From a virus: DNA of 27,405 nt. Below are positions 1 through 7,267 of this stretch, one piece after another; the stretch's first letter is position 1; each line of letters starts with the position of its first letter. The DNA lies in the IMG/VR virus record IMGVR_UViG_3300020056_000133, positions 1 to 27,405 of that record; one strand, 5' to 3'. The position numbers were made by a program, and so were the translations under genes. The notes below the pieces were generated by a model, which was given only the letters and a program-made list of their open reading frames with translations, was not told the DNA's origin and did no database searches.

Positions 1-1005
1 CAATGGAATGTATGGGCAGTAGAATGCAGGAGCATCGCTTTCAGATGTACCTTTGTATCCGATCAATACAGGAGCATCGTCACGAGCATATGTATCTACA
101 TAAATCTTCATGGAGTTATTCAAAGTTCCTACAAACTTGGTGTTAGTTGGAGCTTCAAATGTTCCTTCTGTTGTGCGAGCGAATGCACTTGTAGTTGCGC
201 TCTGTAGGATTGTAAGTGTAAGAGGACTTACAACGGCCCAGTTAGCAGCACCACGTCGTGTTCGCTGAGCGATTACGTTAGCAGCACGGTTAATCAATAC
301 TGCCAAAGCGGCATGCTCGTCACCAACGAATGTAGCATCGCCTGAAGTCATTGTTTGATCGAATTCAAACAAAGGTGATCCGCCAAGAACCTTCAAACTT
401 TGAAGAACTTCTTGATCAATTTCAACTGTAATTTCTTGTGCAAGAGCAGCCATTATTTCTGCTTCAACATCAATTCCGTGCATAGCTTGAGCATCTTGAG
501 CTGCTTCAAAGGTCCAACGAGCACTTAGCTTTCGTGTCTTTGCTTCAACTGTTTGCTTCAAGATTTGAATTGACATCTTGCGTCCAGCGATACCTTCCAT
601 TGACGCTGTTGGGAGTGGCTTTCCATCAGGATCAGTTCCACCACCGGAGTAGGAAGTAGCAATTTTCCATGGTGTCAATGCTTCTTCACCTGCTGTTACG
701 TTATCGTATGTATCTGCATAACGTACACGCAATGTATGAATCTGTCCTACCGGGCCGGTAAGAGGTTGAACACCAATAATTTCGTTAGCAATAACGGTAG
801 GCATAACTCTTCGAATAACGGGAAGAATTACACGGTTCAATGTGGCAATATTACCAGCTGAGGTTGTTCCAGCGGAAGCACTCTCAATAAGATGCTTTCG
901 TGTGTTCTCAAGTGTAGTTGCCATTACGCTTTTCTTAATACCTTGCAAGCCTTCAAGAAGTGCTCCTTTGGTATCCTGCCAGCGACTTTCTAACAATTCT
1001 GACAT
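1..1005 (-). CDS. gp23: Major capsid protein gp23 (3' end outside window)
   Basis: T4-type major capsid protein, which forms the hexamers of the head. The 335 codons visible are the N-terminal part; the reading frame is open to the window edge and T4 gp23 is 521 aa, so the C terminus is missing. The start ATG at 1005-1003 is preceded by a strong AGGAG ribosome binding site. The N-terminal part has the family pattern: a short charged propeptide, then residues near 57-95 with VILPVIRRVMP and GVQPLTGPVGQI, typical of gp23. Residues 39-41 read LIE, which fits the (L/I)xE site cut by the gp21 protease, so maturation probably removes about 41 residues. It lies directly downstream of gp22 (11 nt gap), the same order as in T4. 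The family assignment is secure; the exact cleavage site is inferred. Confidence 0.95.
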   Translation of the reverse strand, partial: MSELLESRWQDTKGALLEGLQGIKKSVMATTLENTRKHLIESASAGTTSAGNIATLNRVILPVIRRVMPTVIANEIIGVQPLTGPVGQIHTLRVRYADTYDNVTAGEEALTPWKIATSYSGGGTDPDGKPLPTASMEGIAGRKMSIQILKQTVEAKTRKLSARWTFEAAQDAQAMHGIDVEAEIMAALAQEITVEIDQEVLQSLKVLGGSPLFEFDQTMTSGDATFVGDEHAALAVLINRAANVIAQRTRRGAANWAVVSPLTLTILQSATTSAFARTTEGTFEAPTNTKFVGTLNNSMKIYVDTYARDDAPVLIGYKGTSESDAPAFYCPYIPL

Positions 1006-1016
1006 TTAATTTCTCC

Positions 1017-2117
1017 TTAATTAAGTCCTGCAAGTCTGCGAATGTCGATGACATTATCCCTTGCACCTGTTTGTTGTGTTTCGTCTTTTACTTTCTTGTT
1101 GCCTGTTATTTCTTTGCCTTCTGTTAACGTTGCCTTTTTAGTTTTTGGTTTTGAGTCTTCATTCAATACAGTCGGTAGGTATTTGTCGAAGGAAGATTTT
1201 AGTCGATCAGTTTGAACACTTTCTAACAAGTCCACCATAATAGTCTTTTGTGATTTGTTTAGTGGGTCAACCAATTCGGCGATAATTTCTTTTCGACTTA
1301 CACTTTCTGTAATTTTCTTCAAATCTTGATTGCGTTTGCTAATCATTTGTGTTGCTTTACTCATCTTTACTCGAGCTTCGTCAAGTTGCTTGTCTTTGAG
1401 AGCTACTATCCTCATAAGTTTTGAAGTTTCGCTCTTCTCATTCAAGTAACTATTCATATACTCAGTTGAGAAAGCTTCAAACAATCTGCGTCCAAAATCA
1501 TTTTTGCGTGCCGTTTCAATATCTTCGCGAAGTTGTCCAATTTCTTTTGACAGAACTCGTTCAACCATTGTAGATACTTTAGATGCACTTTTCTTTACGA
1601 AGTTAGATTTCAGCTTGCCATATTGTGTTTTGGCTTCACGTACCAATCTAACTTTTGTCTCCGCCAAGTCTTTCTTATCAACTTGGAACTCTGTAATTTC
1701 TTTTGCTAGTGAGTCAACAACAAATTCTTCCAGCATACGGAACTTTTTTGCCATTTCCCTTTGATCTGAGTGTAGTTCAGTAACCTCCTGCTTCAACATC
1801 TCATTTACAAAGGATTTAAGTACAGTGCCTTGTGAGTGAAGTCCTTTGACATACTTTGCTTTAGCATCAATAAGTTGTCGCCTATCTTCTGCTAGCTCTG
1901 CCATTTCTTCTTCTAGTCGCTCATTAACCATGTTGTCAATAGCTTCTACCATCACAGTTTTATCATGCTCGTACTTTTGGGCAAATTCTTCTCGAAGCAT
2001 AGCGGTTACTTCCTGTCGGTTTTCTTTAACCTTTGCGTTCCATGCCTCTTCAATTTCTTGCTTGACACTTTCAGAAACTACATCGTTTTCTAATAGTGTT
2101 TTTAGAGCTTCCAACAT
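1017..2117 (-). CDS. gp22: Prohead scaffolding core protein gp22
   Basis: Predicted main scaffold protein of the prohead, which fills the core during assembly and is degraded by gp21. The 366-aa product is almost entirely charged and helical: long stretches rich in E, K, R, L and A suggest a continuous coiled coil from about residue 10 to 300, followed by a basic, less ordered tail (about 315-366). It has no cysteine and no membrane segment. T4 gp22 is 269 aa, so this one is longer. The start ATG has AGGAG 8 nt upstream. Position between gp21 and gp23 is the strongest argument, because scaffold proteins diverge quickly in sequence. Several LxE-type tripeptides could be gp21 cleavage sites. 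Confidence 0.87.
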   Translation of the reverse strand: MLEALKTLLENDVVSESVKQEIEEAWNAKVKENRQEVTAMLREEFAQKYEHDKTVMVEAIDNMVNERLEEEMAELAEDRRQLIDAKAKYVKGLHSQGTVLKSFVNEMLKQEVTELHSDQREMAKKFRMLEEFVVDSLAKEITEFQVDKKDLAETKVRLVREAKTQYGKLKSNFVKKSASKVSTMVERVLSKEIGQLREDIETARKNDFGRRLFEAFSTEYMNSYLNEKSETSKLMRIVALKDKQLDEARVKMSKATQMISKRNQDLKKITESVSRKEIIAELVDPLNKSQKTIMVDLLESVQTDRLKSSFDKYLPTVLNEDSKPKTKKATLTEGKEITGNKKVKDETQQTGARDNVIDIRRLAGLN

Positions 2118-2131
2118 TCTTGTATCTCCTG

Positions 2132-2743
2132 TTATTGGAGTCTGCTGATTATATTAACCAGCGATTCTTTTAAGTGTTTTTGTGCCTTTTTATCTTTTGC
2201 TATTTCTAGTGCCTTGTAACCGCCTTTATTATTCATCAAATGTTCGTATATTGGTGTTGGGTATGCTCCAGGTGCGGAAGGTTGAGCTACGACATCAACT
2301 GTGATAATTTCAAAATCACTTACATTACCACTGCCGTCTTCTGATACGTTTCCTGAGCCTCTTGAGCTTACGCCTAGCTTTACACCATTTTCTAACATTG
2401 TTCGAACTAATCCTCCCATTGGGGTAGGTAGAATTTTTAGTTTGCCGTAGCCATTTGGACCATCCATCCACACCTCTGTAATCATGTGGGATACACGGTC
2501 CAAATTGACTGTAAGGCCATCCGGATGATCAACTTCACCGAGAACACTGTAACCTCCTGCAATCTGTTCGCTAAGGGTTTTAACAGCCCTACCAATTTCG
2601 TTTACAGGATACACTCGCTGATTAGCGTTACGGACTCCGCCTTGTATACAAATTCCCTTCATATACAAGTCTTTGCCCTCATTGGCACCCTCAACGACAA
2701 CTCTTGCCTGATCGAAAGTTAGGTGTTCACGTAGTAAATTCAT
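2132..2743 (-). CDS. gp21: Prohead maturation protease gp21
   Basis: Serine protease that sits in the prohead core, digests the scaffold and trims the capsid proteins before DNA packaging. The 203-aa product shows the gp21 (MEROPS S80/U9-type) signatures: GEVDHP with the probable catalytic His at residue 73, LGVSSRGSG with the probable nucleophile Ser at 126-127, and VDVVAQPSAPGA with Asp150 as the likely third residue. Length is close to T4 gp21 (212 aa). The start at 2743 has AAAGG directly before the ATG and AGGA about 9 nt upstream; the latter is the better-placed site. It lies 14 nt before gp22 and 16 nt after the gp67-type gene, so these are probably cotranscribed. Confidence 0.95.
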   Translation of the reverse strand: MNLLREHLTFDQARVVVEGANEGKDLYMKGICIQGGVRNANQRVYPVNEIGRAVKTLSEQIAGGYSVLGEVDHPDGLTVNLDRVSHMITEVWMDGPNGYGKLKILPTPMGGLVRTMLENGVKLGVSSRGSGNVSEDGSGNVSDFEIITVDVVAQPSAPGAYPTPIYEHLMNNKGGYKALEIAKDKKAQKHLKESLVNIISRLQ

Positions 2744-2759
2744 CCTTTAGTCCTATTCC

Positions 2760-4430
2760 TTATTTGGCTCTTTTTGGTGCGCCATTGAGTGGGCTTTGCT
2801 TATTCACTCCACCATCTTCACTTGACATAGAACCTTTCTTCTCTGCTCCGTGTCCTTTTGGATTGTTCTTATAGAAGCTCTTGGCTGCACTAGCTCCTGG
2901 AACATTTACATTACCAGTATTCATATCCTTTGGGGATTGTGACAAATGTCCATTACCTTGAACTTGTCCGCCTTTTCCAATTGTGTTGGTTTCTTTTGAA
3001 GTTCCAGCATTTAGGATGTTAGCAGTTGTCCCGCCCATGTCGTTTTTACCAGCTACTGGGGATTTGGTATAAGCACCGTCGTCACCTAGCTTGCCAGTAT
3101 ACTGATGATAATGTTCTCCGCCAATTTTATTCACGTATTCGCGCATTTGCTGAGCAGCCGACTTTGGCTCATTGCTCACCTGCTCATATTGAAAATTTTC
3201 TTCAGGCATCTCCTCGTCGTCCATGTCGCCTACAGGCTCTTCCATGTCGTCGTCTCCCATATCGTCGTCGCCCATGTCATCCATGTCATCGTCGCCGCCT
3301 TCGCCGTCTGCCATTAGTTCTTCAAATTCAGCTTTCAAGTCTGCAAGTTCTGCTTCCAAGTCAGCAATCTGATCTTGTGTCACTTCGCCGCCTTCGTCAC
3401 CAGCATCCATGTCATCCATGTCGTCGTCGCCCATGTCCATAGACAAATCACCTTCTGGATCTCCGCCCATTTCCAAATCGTCGTCGGCTTCGTCATACAT
3501 GCCTTCATTATCAGATGCTAAATCAACACTTTGATCTACTTCATCAATTGCTGCTTCAATAGCTTCAATTGCGTCATCATCAGCGCCTACACCAGCAAGG
3601 TGTTGTGAGAAGATTGCAGCAACTTCTGGATTGTCCGCTGTTGCCTCGCCAAACTCACCGTCTTCTGTTGGAATGCTAACTGATGTACCATGATCTCCAA
3701 ATTGGACTTCATTTGTACCTTGTCCGCCAGTCCAGCTATAATCTACGCCACCTGGTGTTGAACCTTCGTGTCCAGACTGATAATCTTGATCGTTGTCATT
3801 GGCATCTTGGTATGGGGTTGTTTCGTATTCGTCAAGCTCGTCCCATTCGTCAAGCTCGTCGTCCTCGTCGAGGTCCTCGTCGTCTTCGTCAATCTCGTCA
3901 TCTTCGTCAACTTCTTCATCATCCTCGTCAACTTCTTCGTCTTCGAGAAGATTCTCGTAAATTGAGCGTGACTTAGCTACTACAATTTCGTGGAATAAAT
4001 CTTCTGCTTTTGCGCGATCCTCATTTACAAGGTACTCAAGCATTCTTTGGAATTTATCTGCAGATTCTTTTGTAGATACTTTTTCCTCTGCGTGTGGATC
4101 TGCTCCATGAGCTCTAGTTTTACTAGGTTTCTTTGTAGCTACTTTTCTTTCTGCGTGTGGATCTGCTCCATGAGCTCTAGTTTTACTAGGTTTCTTTGTA
4201 GCTACTTTTCTTTCTGCATATGGATCTGCAGCTTCTTTTGTAGATACTTTTTCCTCTGCGTGTGGATCTGCTCCATGAGCTCTAGTTTTACTAGGTTTCT
4301 TTGTAGCTACTTTTCTTTCTCCATATGGATCTTCGCCAGTTCTGTTAGAAGTTACCGGTCCGCCTTTGCTTCCTGGTACTCTCTTGAGGGCTTCGTTGGT
4401 ACGTTGCCGTCGTCTTTGCTGTTGTGCCAT
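2760..4430 (-). CDS. Acidic gp67-type prohead core protein with repeat-expanded N terminus
   Basis: Probable internal prohead core protein (556 aa), encoded where T4 has genes 67 and 68. Residues about 125-205 resemble T4 gp67 (80 aa) in layout: a short amphipathic helix with LVNEDRAKAEDLFHEIV and AKSRSIYENLL, then a long run of Asp and Glu. In front of it, residues 33-124 are a basic repeat region made of 21-aa units (DPHAERKVATKKPSKTRAHG type) and 14-aa units (ADPHAEEKVSTKEA type) in the order A-B-A-A-B. After it come more acidic stretches, a short predicted coiled coil (about 345-375), DDM-rich repeats, and a Gly/Asn/Lys-rich tail (about 425-556) of the kind found in marine T4-like homologues. 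Start ATG with AGGAG upstream. The gp67 relation comes from memory of the T4 sequence and from synteny; it should be aligned. Confidence 0.72.
   Translation of the reverse strand: MAQQQRRRQRTNEALKRVPGSKGGPVTSNRTGEDPYGERKVATKKPSKTRAHGADPHAEEKVSTKEAADPYAERKVATKKPSKTRAHGADPHAERKVATKKPSKTRAHGADPHAEEKVSTKESADKFQRMLEYLVNEDRAKAEDLFHEIVVAKSRSIYENLLEDEEVDEDDEEVDEDDEIDEDDEDLDEDDELDEWDELDEYETTPYQDANDNDQDYQSGHEGSTPGGVDYSWTGGQGTNEVQFGDHGTSVSIPTEDGEFGEATADNPEVAAIFSQHLAGVGADDDAIEAIEAAIDEVDQSVDLASDNEGMYDEADDDLEMGGDPEGDLSMDMGDDDMDDMDAGDEGGEVTQDQIADLEAELADLKAEFEELMADGEGGDDDMDDMGDDDMGDDDMEEPVGDMDDEEMPEENFQYEQVSNEPKSAAQQMREYVNKIGGEHYHQYTGKLGDDGAYTKSPVAGKNDMGGTTANILNAGTSKETNTIGKGGQVQGNGHLSQSPKDMNTGNVNVPGASAAKSFYKNNPKGHGAEKKGSMSSEDGGVNKQSPLNGAPKRAK
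4057..4333 (-). repeat. In-frame tandem DNA repeats inside the gp67-type gene
   Basis: Near-identical direct repeats that encode the A-B-A-A-B peptide units described for the surrounding gene. The 63-nt unit (ending CTAGTTTTACTAGG in plus-strand sense) appears three times, and a 42-nt unit carrying TTTGTAGATACTTTTTCC appears twice. The copies are almost the same at nucleotide level, including third codon positions, which points to recent duplication by slippage or recombination and not to old, selected protein repeats. All units are multiples of three, so the frame is kept. Confidence 0.9.
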
Positions 4431-4443
4431 TTATTTCTCCTAT

Positions 4444-4478
4444 AAACTATATGATAAGGCTGTCATAACATATAGTTT
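4444..4478. other. Perfect 10-bp inverted repeat upstream of the gp67-type gene
   Basis: AAACTATATG (4444-4453) and CATATAGTTT (4469-4478) are perfect inverted copies separated by 15 nt. On the minus-strand transcript the hairpin ends 4 nt before the AGGAG of the gp67-type gene. There is no T-run after it, so it does not look like an intrinsic terminator. It could be an RNA processing or stability element, a protein-binding site, or a structure that affects ribosome access. Confidence 0.6.
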
Positions 4479-4486
4479 TATTTACA
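4479..4486 (-). promoter_or_regulatory. Possible late promoter, one mismatch (TGTAAATA)
   Basis: The minus strand reads TGTAAATA followed by AAAC, one base off the (N)ATAAATA late consensus; the same AAAC follows the exact motif before gp26. It lies about 49 nt before the gp67-type start. A start site 6 nt downstream would fall inside the arm of the inverted repeat at 4444-4478, so such a transcript would lack a full hairpin. Weak on its own because the region is AT-rich. Confidence 0.35.
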
Positions 4487-4521
4487 TCATTCGGAGAAAA
4501 CAGTATAGATACACGCATAAA

Positions 4522-4537
4522 ATCGCCGTTTTGGCGT
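4522..4537 (-). terminator. Weak candidate terminator after the MptE-like gene
   Basis: On the minus strand CGCC-AAAAC-GGCG forms a 4-bp GC stem, followed by ATTTTA. It begins a few bases after the stop of the MptE/DUF115-like gene. The stem is short and the T-run is only four, so termination would be partial at best. Confidence 0.3.
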
Positions 4538-4540
4538 AAC

Positions 4541-5218
4541 TCATATTATTTGGAATGCTGATTGAAAATCTTCAATCAGTATAGTGTGGAAATTTGTAAA
4601 AGTATTTAGCTCTTTTGGTTGGAAGTTATCCTTTGCTATAACTCGAAAATATTGAGTATTTTTAAATTCTCTGATAACAGATTGTGTTTGTCTCAGCCAA
4701 TTTCCGTAAAAAGTTGCTGCCTCATGCGAGCATTTATAGTTAGGTGTGTCAGCGTAAATGTTATTTACAATGTCTTGCCCGTTCAATCCTTTGTAGTCAA
4801 ATCCTAATATATAAATTGTGTTGTGCCCTTGCGTAGAAGCTAACCACAAAGCAGATGGTCCTGAACTCCAGCCTTTCATAGGATCAAAATAGTTAAAGTT
4901 TTTGTAATTTTTATAAGATATATTGTAGTTGGTCCAAACTGTATGACTATTTTGATATCCAGCACGATTTACTTCATGAACCATTCTAGGATCAACACAT
5001 ATCAAATAGTCAGGAGAATATTCTCTATACAGAGCGTTACATCCGTATGTCATTCCTTTTTTCTGTAGTGTTTCTAAATTGATTGGTTTGCGTGAAGTGC
5101 CGTTGCCTAATACAAAGGCTGGGTTGGTGTCAATTTTTGTTTTGAGTTTTTTAGCTCTGCGTTCGTTGCGTATAACTTGCCATTGTTGTTTTGTGTAGAG
5201 ACTTTTATCTACTTTCAT
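4541..5218 (-). CDS. MptE/DUF115-like or sialyltransferase-like Rossmann protein
   Basis: A 225-aa predicted cytoplasmic protein with no signal peptide or membrane segment. After a basic N terminus (1-32) it has a pattern shared by DUF115/MptE-like proteins and some GT42-type sialyltransferases: FVLGNGTSRK (about 36-45, glycine loop), YGCNALYR (about 58-65), PDYLICVDPR (about 69-78), SGPSALWLA (about 119-127) and IYILGFDYKG (about 135-144). These families bind nucleotide sugars or pterin diphosphates through the N-terminal loop. The substrate cannot be read from the sequence. It lies in the capsid operon between gp20 and the core protein, where T4 has no such gene, 6 nt after the preceding small gene and without a clear ribosome binding site, so translational coupling is likely. 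It could modify a virion protein, or it could be a structural derivative with lost activity. Confidence 0.5.
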   Translation of the reverse strand: MKVDKSLYTKQQWQVIRNERRAKKLKTKIDTNPAFVLGNGTSRKPINLETLQKKGMTYGCNALYREYSPDYLICVDPRMVHEVNRAGYQNSHTVWTNYNISYKNYKNFNYFDPMKGWSSGPSALWLASTQGHNTIYILGFDYKGLNGQDIVNNIYADTPNYKCSHEAATFYGNWLRQTQSVIREFKNTQYFRVIAKDNFQPKELNTFTNFHTILIEDFQSAFQII

Positions 5219-5224
5219 GGCGCA

Positions 5225-5443
5225 TTACATTCCGCCTTCACCTTGAGCGGCAGCGATTGCAGCCATGCCATACATCTGTCGTACAAATTCAATCTCATTT
5301 GCTTTCTCTCTATCGTGTAATTCCGCAGCTTTGCGAGCACGATTGATTTGCTTCAATGTGAGTCTTGTTTTTCTTGTGTCGTCTAAATCTACGATAGAAT
5401 CATCATACTCCGGCTCGTACTGATCGTCGTCGTGAAAATTCAT
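5225..5443 (-). CDS. Small conserved acidic/basic protein downstream of the portal gene
   Basis: A 72-aa product if translation starts at the ATG at 5443-5441. The N terminus is acidic (MNFHDDDQYEPEYDD), the middle is basic and helical (TRKTRLTLKQINRARKAAELHDREKA), and it ends in a short Ala/Gly-rich tail. I recall the TRKTRLTLKQINRARK core in marine T4-like phages immediately after gp20. Its function is not known to me; the position suggests a core or portal-associated protein. An in-frame ATG at 5485 would add 14 residues, but the predicted late promoter CATAAATA at 5491-5498 would start the RNA at about 5485, leaving that codon without a leader. The start at 5443 also gives the acidic N terminus I remember for homologues. 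Confidence 0.7.
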   Translation of the reverse strand: MNFHDDDQYEPEYDDSIVDLDDTRKTRLTLKQINRARKAAELHDREKANEIEFVRQMYGMAAIAAAQGEGGM

Positions 5444-5490
5444 ATCTGATTCTTTTTCGTAGTAAAAAATTTCTTTTAGTATCATATATG

Positions 5491-5498
5491 TATTTATG
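5491..5498 (-). promoter_or_regulatory. Predicted late promoter CATAAATA overlapping the gp20 stop
   Basis: The minus strand reads CATAAATA, an exact match to the (N)ATAAATA element recognised by gp55-type late sigma factors. The TAA stop of gp20 is contained in it. By T4 spacing (last base at -6) transcription would begin near 5485, serving the small gene, the MptE-like gene and perhaps the rest of the capsid operon. Confidence 0.55.
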
Positions 5499-7254
5499 CT
5501 GGCGGTGGGCCCATACCCATCTCTGCTGCTGCTCCTGGATCTCCTCCGCCACCCATTGCGTCATCGCCAGCGGCGCTATCCACAGCTCCAGCATCTCCTC
5601 CATCTTCCATATTATCTAAATCAGCCGTGTCTTCTGCTCCAGCTACATCAGAGGAAATACCGGCGCCGGATATTCCAGCCCCCCTCATCTCGCCTGCTGC
5701 ATCTCCAGTCTTCTTATCCAATTCTTCGTCGTTCTCCTCACGCCATAGCCGTTCATTTTCAGCCATGTCCTCCTCAGATAGTCCGAGGAATCTCTTTAGC
5801 GCAAACCTATTAGCAATAAATGGTATTTGCTGTACGGCTGAGAAAGAAGAAATGCGTTGATTGTCCAATTCTGATTGACGATAAGCGGCAAAGTTCTTTG
5901 GTGGCATAAACTTTATATCAAACATTGATGTGTCAATGTTAACACCTTTTTCTAGTAGGTAGCGTTTGAACTCTTGATCGAATTGTACTACCATTAAATT
6001 TTGTAGTCTTTCGCAATAGTTATTGAATCGTAGCTCTTGAATAAATGCTGTACCTACACGCCCATCATTATAGTTTGCTGTAGCATCTTCTGCTCCAGTA
6101 GGCAAATATGACGAAGGAATTCTCAATCCTCTTACTAATTTATTTGTAAAATATCGTAAGTCATCAATCTCGCCTAGGTTAGTTCCGCCTGGTAGTGTTT
6201 CTACTTTAGAGCCTCTTCCCTCAGCAGTTTGAGGGAAGAAGTAATCCTCGTTGATTGACAACGGATTATAACTGCTGTCAATAACATTTGTACTGCCGCC
6301 TGACTTGGATGGAATGCGTCTTTGGTGTATTTCTGTCTTTACACGCTCTACAAATTGCATCGCTAAGTGGGATGGCATGTTACCAACATCAACGTAAAAC
6401 ACCCTACGCTCCGGCGCTCGTTGAACTCTATAAATGAGGATAGCATCCTCAAGTAATTCTTTTTGCTTATATACTTTGAATATTGGCTCTAATAGTGAGG
6501 AACCAAACGGATAGTTTGCGTCAAGCCCTTCAGACAGCGAAACGTGAACCATATGGTTACTAGACACTGGAGTTTCTTCTTGTGCTGTTGTGTATGGTGA
6601 TCCTTGTGTCTGTGCTGGTGTACCGCCAGTCTTAGTTGTGGCGTTAATCGGATTCGATGCACCCGGCCCTTTTGCCGTTTGTATTGGTGCAGTAGCTACT
6701 AGATTTTTGAAATTGAAATTAACGTCTTTTACTATGTACTGCTGTGGTATTTTTCCTTCAGATTCATTGACTATAATCCGAACAACATTGGACGGATCTA
6801 CATAGAACAACTTTTTCTCTTCTGGATCCCGCATAAAGAAAGAGTCACCATATTTGAATGTATTCCTAAAAATCCTAAACATACGATTTTCAAAATCGTT
6901 TAGTTTGCACCATGTTTTTAGATATTGCCCTAAAATTTGTATCTCTGAATTTGTAGCATTTTTATAAAACTTAAATTCAAAGTTAGTGTCATTGATAGGA
7001 TTTTTTTGAGTACAAAATTCTGCTAAAATGTCTAGAGCAGCATTTACTTCTGAATCCAAATCCATGGTATCATATTGTTGGTATCTATCAATACGATTTG
7101 GTGCTCCTGTATATACATCTGGCAAAAACGATGAATAATTTGTTTTTGCTGGACCAGGACGTGTTGAGGACATTGACCCGTCTATTGGGCTTGCTCCTAC
7201 GCCTCCTCCTTGTACAGATGTATTAGCTTGTGTAAAATACTTTTTCCACGACAT
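5494..7254 (-). CDS. gp20: Portal vertex protein gp20
   Basis: Portal protein: a dodecameric ring at one head vertex that starts prohead assembly and is the channel for DNA packaging and exit. The 586-aa product (T4 gp20 is 524 aa) shows family features: RIDRYQQYDTMDLDSEVNAALDILAEF near 56-82, a clip/wing region with FRNTFKYGDSFF near 129-140, RVQRAPERRVFYVDVGNMP near 278-296, and the segment RGLRIPSSYLP near 374-384. Two parts are low complexity and probably disordered: about 192-234 (Thr/Gly/Pro/Gln-rich insert) and the last 75 residues (Gly/Ala/Asp/Met-rich tail). Start ATG has AAAGGA upstream. It follows the tape-measure gene by 13 nt. Confidence 0.97.
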   Translation of the reverse strand: MSWKKYFTQANTSVQGGGVGASPIDGSMSSTRPGPAKTNYSSFLPDVYTGAPNRIDRYQQYDTMDLDSEVNAALDILAEFCTQKNPINDTNFEFKFYKNATNSEIQILGQYLKTWCKLNDFENRMFRIFRNTFKYGDSFFMRDPEEKKLFYVDPSNVVRIIVNESEGKIPQQYIVKDVNFNFKNLVATAPIQTAKGPGASNPINATTKTGGTPAQTQGSPYTTAQEETPVSSNHMVHVSLSEGLDANYPFGSSLLEPIFKVYKQKELLEDAILIYRVQRAPERRVFYVDVGNMPSHLAMQFVERVKTEIHQRRIPSKSGGSTNVIDSSYNPLSINEDYFFPQTAEGRGSKVETLPGGTNLGEIDDLRYFTNKLVRGLRIPSSYLPTGAEDATANYNDGRVGTAFIQELRFNNYCERLQNLMVVQFDQEFKRYLLEKGVNIDTSMFDIKFMPPKNFAAYRQSELDNQRISSFSAVQQIPFIANRFALKRFLGLSEEDMAENERLWREENDEELDKKTGDAAGEMRGAGISGAGISSDVAGAEDTADLDNMEDGGDAGAVDSAAGDDAMGGGGDPGAAAEMGMGPPPA

Positions 7255-7267
7255 TTATATTCCTTTG

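Noticed and set aside
3026-3442. 138-codon plus-strand frame opposite the acidic core protein
   Set aside because: Arg/Pro/Leu-rich shadow of GAT/GAC repeat codons on the other strand.
4057-4333. CRISPR array
   Set aside because: The repeats are contiguous, in frame and encode protein, with no variable spacers.
5403-5603. 66-codon minus-strand frame overlapping the gp20 end
   Set aside because: Out-of-frame shadow of gp20 and the small gene.
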